The position numbers were made by a program, and so were the translations under genes. Below the pieces are notes generated by a model. It was given only the letters and a program-made list of their open reading frames with translations, was not told the origin of the DNA and did not search any database. Positions 58,497 through 64,000 of a DNA stretch of 64,000 nucleotides are shown piece by piece. The first letter of the stretch is position 1, and each line of letters opens with the position of its first letter. The DNA comes from Pigmentiphaga litoralis (GTDB lineage Bacteria; Pseudomonadota; Gammaproteobacteria; Burkholderiales; Burkholderiaceae_B), in NCBI RefSeq assembly GCF_014651835.1, contig NZ_BMXQ01000001.1:2370801-2434800 (forward strand). The letters run 5' to 3'.

Positions 58497-58874
58497 ATGA
58501 ACGAACCTCTTTTCGAAGATGGCCTGAAGACCCGCCGCGAAGTGCTGGGCTCGGAGTACGTCGACAACTCGCTCAAGAATGCCGGCGAGTTCGACATGCC
58601 CATGCAGGAGCTCGTGACCCAGTATTGCTGGGGTGACATCTGGAACCGCCCCGGCCTGGATCGCCGCACGCGCAGCCTGCTGAACCTGGCCATGTTGACG
58701 GCGCTCAATCGCCCGCATGAACTGAAGGTGCATGTGCGGGGCGCGCTGACCAATGGCGTGACCAAGGAAGAGATCACCGAGGTCTTCCTGCAGGCCGCCG
58801 TGTATTGCGGCGTGCCGGCCGGTGTCGACAGCTTCCGGACCGCCAAGGAAGTGTTCAAGGACATGGGTGTCTGA
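58497..58874 (+). CDS. Carboxymuconolactone decarboxylase-family protein (PcaC-like)
   Basis: This is a 125-residue protein. GLKTRREVLGSEYVDNSL, YCWGDIWNRPGLDRRTRSLLNLAML and the late AVYCGVPAGVDSFRTAKE fit 4-carboxymuconolactone decarboxylase (PcaC) along its length. PcaC removes CO2 from gamma-carboxymuconolactone in protocatechuate breakdown. The rest of the pca pathway is absent here, so it may act on an analogous lactone. It lies 15 bases after AAGGAG and is closely followed by the serine hydrolase gene. Confidence 0.9.
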   Translation: MNEPLFEDGLKTRREVLGSEYVDNSLKNAGEFDMPMQELVTQYCWGDIWNRPGLDRRTRSLLNLAMLTALNRPHELKVHVRGALTNGVTKEEITEVFLQAAVYCGVPAGVDSFRTAKEVFKDMGV

Positions 58875-58879
58875 GTGCC

Positions 58880-59830
58880 ATGGCGGACCCTTTGAACCCG
58901 GCCGCGCTGGCGGCCGCGCTTAAAGATACCCCGGGCATCCGCGGCTGCGTGGTGTGGCACGCGGGCAGCATCGTGCTGGAGCACTATCGGCATGACATTG
59001 AACCGGCGGCGCTCCAGCCCCTGAACTCGATCACCAAGAGTGTGCTGGGCGTCCTGATCGGCATTGCGCTGCACCGGGGTGAACTCCGGGACATTGACCA
59101 GACCTTGACCGAGCTGCTGCCCGAGGCCAGGACGAGCGAACGGCGCGCCTTGCCGCCGATCCGGCTGGGCCACCTGCTCACCATGACCTCCGGCTATGAG
59201 TGGGACGAGCGCAATGTCGACGCCTGCCTCTTGCACGCCTGTGACCACTTCGGCGACGGCGGTCGCCTGGGATATATCGTCGGCCGGCCGCGTGCCCACC
59301 CGCCGGGCACGCACTTCGAGTACGACTCACATGCGGCGCATCTGCTGTCGATTGTGCTGACTCGCGCCACGGGCCAGTCGACCGACGCGTATGCCCGCGA
59401 CCACCTGTTTGGCCCGCTGGGCATCACGGACAGCGACTGGGAGAAGGACGAAGGCGGTGTGGCCATGGGGGGCCGTGGCCTCATGCTGTCGACGCGTGAC
59501 CTGCTCAGGATCGGGCAGCTGATGCTGCAGCAGGGCGAGTGGGCAGGCCAGCGCCTGCTGCCGGCCGGCTACGTCGGCGCAAGTGTCCAGGCCCGCGCGG
59601 CCGGGGGTCCGCCGGTCGGCGATGCGGGCTACGGGTATCTGTGGTGGGTGACAGAAGAGGCGCCGGGCGACCCGACCTACTTTGCTTCTGGGTTTGGCGA
59701 GCAACTGCTGCTGGTCAACCCACGCCGGCAGCGGATCGCGGCATTCACGTCCGACAACAGCAAGGCCAGCAAGCATGTCCGCGACCTCTGGCGCGAGCAT
59801 GTTCTCGGATCGGAATCAAAGCCCGACTGA
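58880..59830 (+). CDS. Beta-lactamase-related serine hydrolase
   Basis: This 316-residue protein of the class C beta-lactamase/esterase fold lacks a signal peptide. SITKS (SxxK, residues about 50-54) holds the nucleophile; YDS appears at the usual YxN place, and SGFGEQ at the KTG-like place. Cytosolic relatives are esterases, amidases or lactonases rather than resistance enzymes. Its start lies five bases past the PcaC-like stop. Lactone or ester cleavage after the decarboxylase would fit, as inference. Confidence 0.88.
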   Translation: MADPLNPAALAAALKDTPGIRGCVVWHAGSIVLEHYRHDIEPAALQPLNSITKSVLGVLIGIALHRGELRDIDQTLTELLPEARTSERRALPPIRLGHLLTMTSGYEWDERNVDACLLHACDHFGDGGRLGYIVGRPRAHPPGTHFEYDSHAAHLLSIVLTRATGQSTDAYARDHLFGPLGITDSDWEKDEGGVAMGGRGLMLSTRDLLRIGQLMLQQGEWAGQRLLPAGYVGASVQARAAGGPPVGDAGYGYLWWVTEEAPGDPTYFASGFGEQLLLVNPRRQRIAAFTSDNSKASKHVRDLWREHVLGSESKPD

Positions 59831-60233
59831 CTGCGTCCATCGCGGATGGCCCGCGCCAGTTGTCGCTAAATTCGCGAATACCTCAAGTTTCCGTGTATGT
59901 GCGCTCCACCTCTTCTGGTTGAGCCGAGGATGAGACCAGTCGCACCAAGTATGTAGTCCTAAGTATGAATCCAGCGGTCTCAACTAATCCAGTTTGAAAA
60001 AAGGGCTGCCGAAGCCAGCGCGTCTTTGCAAAAACACGCGCTTTTTTACACGCGACCGTGCGTTTGATGCGTCGCGGCATGACAAAGCCGCGTCGTGTCA
60101 TCTCTTGTATGTAGAGCGAATCGGTAATTGGCCTGAACCAGGTTAACGCCAATGATGCCAGCCAACCCCGCTGCGTCTCTATGGTGTACGTCAAGCGGAA
60201 CTTTCAGATCCCGCAGGCTAATCAGGTCCCCAA
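59831..60233. promoter_or_regulatory. Less GC-rich 400-base regulatory stretch before the autotransporter gene
   Basis: No convincing gene lies here. The region is visibly poorer in GC than its surroundings. AAGTATG occurs twice 14 bases apart (59947-59953 and 59961-59967), and GTATGTAG recurs at 59949 and about 60106. A terminator lies in the middle. The second half likely holds the adhesin promoter. Confidence 0.5.
60017..60048 (+). terminator. Rho-independent terminator
   Basis: AGCGCGT pairs with ACGCGCT across a 12-base A-rich loop and runs into TTTTTT. It should end transcription from the hydrolase gene and insulate the autotransporter. Confidence 0.8.
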
Positions 60234-63200
60234 ATGAATCAGCTACACAGAGTTCTCTGGAATACCGCCCGACAGCAATATGTCGTCGCGTCGGAAGTCA
60301 CCCGCGGCCAAGGCAAATCCTCTTCGACATCTCGAGCCAGCGCGGCTGCCAGTGTCGGCTCCACGCACCGCGTTCTGAGGACCGCCCTGACCGGTTTGAC
60401 ACGAACTCTGGTGGTAGCCGGCGTGTGCGCCCCTGGATTAGTTCTCGCATCCACCTGCGCGACCGGCACGACCGCAGCGGGTGCACCAGTGGCCGGCACC
60501 TGCGCCGTGGCGCCCTACAACCCGCCCGCCAGCAACAATGGCGTTGGCAGCGCGGTGGTGAACAACGGCGAAACGGTCACCCTGCAAGGCGCGGGCACCT
60601 ATGGTTCGGGCTGGACCGGCCACTCGCAAGTGCCTGCCAGCACACTGAATGTTGTGTCCGGCAACTTTGCGGCAAACGAGCTGGTGACGGGCGCGCAGAC
60701 CAACGCCGTGGCGCAGCGCAATCCGGCCACGGGCACCAACGTCGTCCTGCAGACCTTCGATTCCAAGTCTTTCTTTGACCGCAACAGCAGCGACAAGGTG
60801 TACGACCAGTTCACGGATGTGAAGGGTGACCAGTACATCAATGCCTCGCTCGGCAAGGTCGACGCCACCGGCGGCACGCTGAACGTGAACCTGGGCGCAG
60901 CGCCCGCGGCTTCGCCAGCAACGAACACGATCTTCATGACGTCGAAGCAGACGTACCTGACCTCTGCCGACGGCACCGGCACGGCCAACAGCGCCGTGGT
61001 CTGGAACTCGCGCAATGCCATCAACCTTGGCATCGACCCTGGCCTGCCCACGCCTTTCGCGAACGGCAACCTGCTGGTCGAGATTCCGGTCACGACCTAT
61101 GCTGGCACGGTGTCCTTCAACGGCGTGAACTACAACGTCACCAACGCGCAGCAACTGGCCGCGTACAACGACGTGCTGGTCGCCGCAGTCGCCAATGGCA
61201 CGTTGACATCGCAACAGGCGTACAACGAGTCGTTCAGCAAGGCCTTCTCGACCCGTCTCGAACCGGTGGTCTACAAGACCAACACGACTGACGGCGATGT
61301 CACGCGCATTCCAAATGGCGACCGTTACGCCGTCCTGGCGCAGGGCACCCGCGGATCGGCGACCATTGCGTCGGGCGCACAGATCGACATCGAGCGTGCT
61401 TCGGGCGCAATCAAGGCGGCCAATGGCGCCACTGCGACCAACAACGGCACCTTGTCGGGCAACGTCGTGCAGCAGGTGGTCCGGGTTGAAAGTGGATCGC
61501 GATTCACCAACAGCGCCACTGGCGTGGTGTCGTCGGGCTATCTGTCGGGCGACAAGCTCAACACGGCCACGGCAACCCCCTTCTACTACACCGGCTCGGG
61601 CATCACTGCCGTCGACGCGGGTTCGACTGTCCAGAACAGCGGCGTGATCAACACCGCCGGCTTTGGCTTCCTGAACAACACATCCACCGCCATGTCGCTG
61701 GGCACCGGCGCGGCGGGCAACAACAACGGCAACATCAACGTTGGCGTGAATCCCGACTTCGTGACCACTGTCGTTGGCGTCGATGTCTACGGCGGCAGCA
61801 GCTTCACCAACGCAGCCAACGGCACCATCTATATCGGCCGCGCGGCGCAGTACTCGCTGTCCGATCCGACGGTGGACGTCAGCACCAACGCGCCGTCGTA
61901 CGGCGTGCGCATCAACAACTTCGGTGACTCCGCCACCAACGCGGGCCGCATCGTTATCGGGTCCAAGTCGCAGAATGCCGTGGCGATGTACTCGACCGCG
62001 CCGCAAAGTTCGCTGCTGTTGAACACCGGCACGATCGACATCAATGGCGCGGCCGGCGGCATTCCCCTGACCAACATCGGTATCCTGGCGGACGACAACG
62101 GCGCCGCTGGCACGGGCGCCATCGCCCGCAACGCCGGCACGATCAACGTCAACGGCATCAACGGCGTGGGCATCAAGGTCAACGCCAACCCGAACGCGCA
62201 AGCCAACGCTGAGTCGACGGGCATCATCAACGTCAGCGGCAACGCCGACCCTGCCAGCGGCACCCGCAACATCGGCGTCTGGGTCGACGGCCCCGGCGCG
62301 GTCGCGAATGTCAGCGGCGCGATCAACCTGTCGGGCAAGGGCGCGATCGGCGCCTTCGCGCAGGACGGCGGCACCATCAATATCGCCGCAGGCGCGGATC
62401 CGAAATTCCTGGCCGGCTCGGACCAGATCGGCTATTTCGCATCGGGTGCAAACTCCCAGATCAACGCAGGCGCGACGGCCATGGCCGTCACCACCGATCG
62501 TTCGACCCTGTTCCGCGTGGCGGACGGCGCGAGCTACACCGGCTCGTCGGCCGGCGGCGCGCTGAACGTGACCGTGTCGGGGCAGGATGCACGCGGGGTC
62601 GTGGCCACGGGCCTCGGGACCACGCTGTCCACGGGGGCATCGACCTACACCGTGACCGGCGCAGCCGGCGCGGGCGGCGGTGCCGTGGCGATCTCGACCG
62701 AAGGCGGCGCGACCGGCACGATCGACGCCGGCACGACGATCAACCTCAATGCACCGGGCTCGATCGCCGGTGTCGTGAACGGTCAGCAACGCGACCTGAC
62801 CGGCGCTGTCGTCGGCAATGTCCTGACCACGACCTTGACCAACAACGCGGCCATCCGCTCGGCAACGGCCAACACGACCGGCTTCGTCGCAAGCAACGGC
62901 GGCACCTTGAACAATACCAGCACCGTCGCGCTGACCGGACTGCGGTCGACGGGCGTGGTGGTGGGTCCGCAAGGCACCGTGCGCAACTCGGGCACCATCT
63001 CGGTTGCGAACGGCAATGGCGCACTGGTCCAGGGCGCCGCGGCCAGCCTGATCAATGACGGCACGATCCAGGCCAATGACGGCATGGCTGCCGTTCACCT
63101 GACGGGCACCGGCGCATCGGTGGCCTTTGCCGGCAACGGCCTGATCACCGCCGGCGGCACAGCCAACGGCATCCTGATCGACAGCACGGCCATCGGCGGC

Positions 63201-64000
63201 GCGGTGACCGGCACGGCCGGCCGCATCGTTACCAACGGTTCCGGCGCGGCACTGAACAACCAGGCCGCCGGCGCAAGCATCGACCTGACCAACACCACCG
63301 TGACCGCCAACGGCACGGGCGCCGCAGGCATTGGTTCCTTCGGTGTCAATGGCGACATCGACGTCCGGGGCGGCTCCGTCAGTGCCAATGGCGCGAACGG
63401 CATCGGCATTTACATCGGCGGCCGCGGCACGCTGAACACGACCAATACCGCCATCGCCACCACCGGCGCCGGCTCGCGCGGCGTGGTCATCGACAGCGGC
63501 GCCGTTGGCGTCATCAACGGCGGATCGATCGCCGCCAGCGGCGCAAACTCCACCGCGCTGTATGTCATGGGCCCGACCGGCTCGGCCACGATCACCGGCA
63601 CCGCGTTGACCAGCACGCTGGGCGCAGGCGCGACGTCCAATGCGGGCGGCACCTTCACGCTGAATGGTTCGACCGTCAGCGGCGGCAGCAGCGCCATCGC
63701 CATCACCGACACCACCATGAGCAGCGACCTGTCCACGGTGAACGTCAATGGCGGTTCGCTGGCAGCGACGGCAGGCAGCACGATCGACGTGAACGGCGCC
63801 CGCGCCGCGATCGCAATCGCCAACAACGCCTCGTTGACATCGTCAACCGGTACGCTGCTCAACCTGCGCAACGCGTCGCGCGCCACCCTGAACGTGGACA
63901 ACACCCGTCTGACCGGCAACCTGCTGGGCGATGCGACCAGCACCGGCGCGGTCACGCTGCGCAACGCCAGCGCACTGACGGGCTACGTCGACACCATGGG
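60234..64000 (+). CDS. Large autotransporter adhesin with ESPR, N-terminal part (runs off window)
   Basis: The frame from ATG 60234 stays open to the window end, over 1,255 codons. It begins MNQLHRVLWNTARQQYVVASE, then VTRG, an extended signal peptide region (ESPR) as in type V secretion proteins. A hydrophobic core ends near LVLAS (about residue 72). The rest is a Gly/Ala/Asn/Thr-rich passenger in short repeats such as NAGTINVNG, NSGVINTAG and NNGTLSGN, typical of a right-handed beta-helix. It would be exported by Sec and fold on the surface through a C-terminal barrel beyond the edge. No cysteine pair or protease triad is evident, so adhesin or biofilm factor is more likely than enzyme. Confidence 0.92.
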   Translation, partial: MNQLHRVLWNTARQQYVVASEVTRGQGKSSSTSRASAAASVGSTHRVLRTALTGLTRTLVVAGVCAPGLVLASTCATGTTAAGAPVAGTCAVAPYNPPASNNGVGSAVVNNGETVTLQGAGTYGSGWTGHSQVPASTLNVVSGNFAANELVTGAQTNAVAQRNPATGTNVVLQTFDSKSFFDRNSSDKVYDQFTDVKGDQYINASLGKVDATGGTLNVNLGAAPAASPATNTIFMTSKQTYLTSADGTGTANSAVVWNSRNAINLGIDPGLPTPFANGNLLVEIPVTTYAGTVSFNGVNYNVTNAQQLAAYNDVLVAAVANGTLTSQQAYNESFSKAFSTRLEPVVYKTNTTDGDVTRIPNGDRYAVLAQGTRGSATIASGAQIDIERASGAIKAANGATATNNGTLSGNVVQQVVRVESGSRFTNSATGVVSSGYLSGDKLNTATATPFYYTGSGITAVDAGSTVQNSGVINTAGFGFLNNTSTAMSLGTGAAGNNNGNINVGVNPDFVTTVVGVDVYGGSSFTNAANGTIYIGRAAQYSLSDPTVDVSTNAPSYGVRINNFGDSATNAGRIVIGSKSQNAVAMYSTAPQSSLLLNTGTIDINGAAGGIPLTNIGILADDNGAAGTGAIARNAGTINVNGINGVGIKVNANPNAQANAESTGIINVSGNADPASGTRNIGVWVDGPGAVANVSGAINLSGKGAIGAFAQDGGTINIAAGADPKFLAGSDQIGYFASGANSQINAGATAMAVTTDRSTLFRVADGASYTGSSAGGALNVTVSGQDARGVVATGLGTTLSTGASTYTVTGAAGAGGGAVAISTEGGATGTIDAGTTINLNAPGSIAGVVNGQQRDLTGAVVGNVLTTTLTNNAAIRSATANTTGFVASNGGTLNNTSTVALTGLRSTGVVVGPQGTVRNSGTISVANGNGALVQGAAASLINDGTIQANDGMAAVHLTGTGASVAFAGNGLITAGGTANGILIDSTAIGGAVTGTAGRIVTNGSGAALNNQAAGASIDLTNTTVTANGTGAAGIGSFGVNGDIDVRGGSVSANGANGIGIYIGGRGTLNTTNTAIATTGAGSRGVVIDSGAVGVINGGSIAASGANSTALYVMGPTGSATITGTALTSTLGAGATSNAGGTFTLNGSTVSGGSSAIAITDTTMSSDLSTVNVNGGSLAATAGSTIDVNGARAAIAIANNASLTSSTGTLLNLRNASRATLNVDNTRLTGNLLGDATSTGAVTLRNASALTGYVDTM

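Noticed and set aside
59883-60194. 103-residue minus-strand frame in the leader before the autotransporter
   Set aside because: It has no ribosome site or recognisable motif, and it overlaps a terminator and the probable promoter.
60438-63098. 886-residue open frame on the minus strand
   Set aside because: It is antisense to the autotransporter passenger, whose repetitive GC-rich codons keep the opposite frame open; its Arg/Val/Asp-heavy composition matches no real protein pattern.

Overview
The window is GC-rich, tightly packed DNA from a betaproteobacterium, most likely Burkholderiales in the Alcaligenaceae range (Bordetella, Achromobacter and relatives). The best evidence is seven stand-alone tripartite-tricarboxylate-type periplasmic receptors (Bug/TctC family), an expansion typical of that group. 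Each sits beside catabolic genes and a LysR- or IclR-type regulator. The taxonomic call is inference; there is no rRNA here to anchor it, and I saw no tRNA, CRISPR array, insertion sequence or phage gene.

Layout. 1-10.3 kb: the 5' end of a tannase/feruloyl-esterase-like lipoprotein gene (cut by the window edge), a Bug receptor, then a divergent tripartite RND efflux operon (outer-membrane factor, adaptor, pump) and a large MscS-type channel. 10.4-13.1 kb: a minus-strand tricistron with overlapping stop/start codons encoding a diacylglycerol-kinase-type lipid kinase, a metallophosphoesterase and a PAP2 phosphatase. 13.2-18.3 kb: small envelope/stress-type genes (DUF2383-like, DUF1328, a DQTFPASDP-motif protein) around a hybrid sensor kinase and an unusual PIG-L-like deacetylase. 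18.4-24.3 kb: M20 peptidase, MFS transporter, two-domain polyphosphate:AMP phosphotransferase, class II fumarase.

24.4-34.5 kb: an FAD monooxygenase plus VOC enzyme, divergent from a complete branched-chain-amino-acid-type ABC importer with its own binding protein. Three copies of a TTATC-N4-GATAA-like site lie between them. A TetR regulator, a MarR-DHA2 efflux pair with a clear operator, and an SDR lacking the usual YxxxK pair follow.

34.6-56.7 kb: a chain of Bug-centred catabolic modules. One holds an octopine-dehydrogenase-like enzyme, an asparaginase, an enolase-superfamily enzyme and a MetE-like protein. A second has an IclR regulator, Bug receptor, CoA ligase, zinc alcohol dehydrogenase and enoyl-CoA hydratase, apparently tied together by a shared GTGCG-N2-ATAT-N-CAC element at two separate divergent promoters. 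A third joins a dihydroxyphthalate-decarboxylase-like protein to a Bug receptor. A fourth joins a PcaQ-like LysR to a Bug receptor and a sulfatase/phosphonate-monoesterase-like hydrolase.

56.7-64 kb: a probable remnant of a CaiB/BaiF CoA-transferase, a PcaC-like carboxymuconolactone decarboxylase, a serine beta-lactamase-like hydrolase, a less GC-rich 400-base regulatory stretch, and a giant ESPR-type autotransporter adhesin that runs off the right edge. The overall picture is a metabolically versatile soil, water or host-associated bacterium with many dedicated uptake-plus-degradation cassettes for organic acids.
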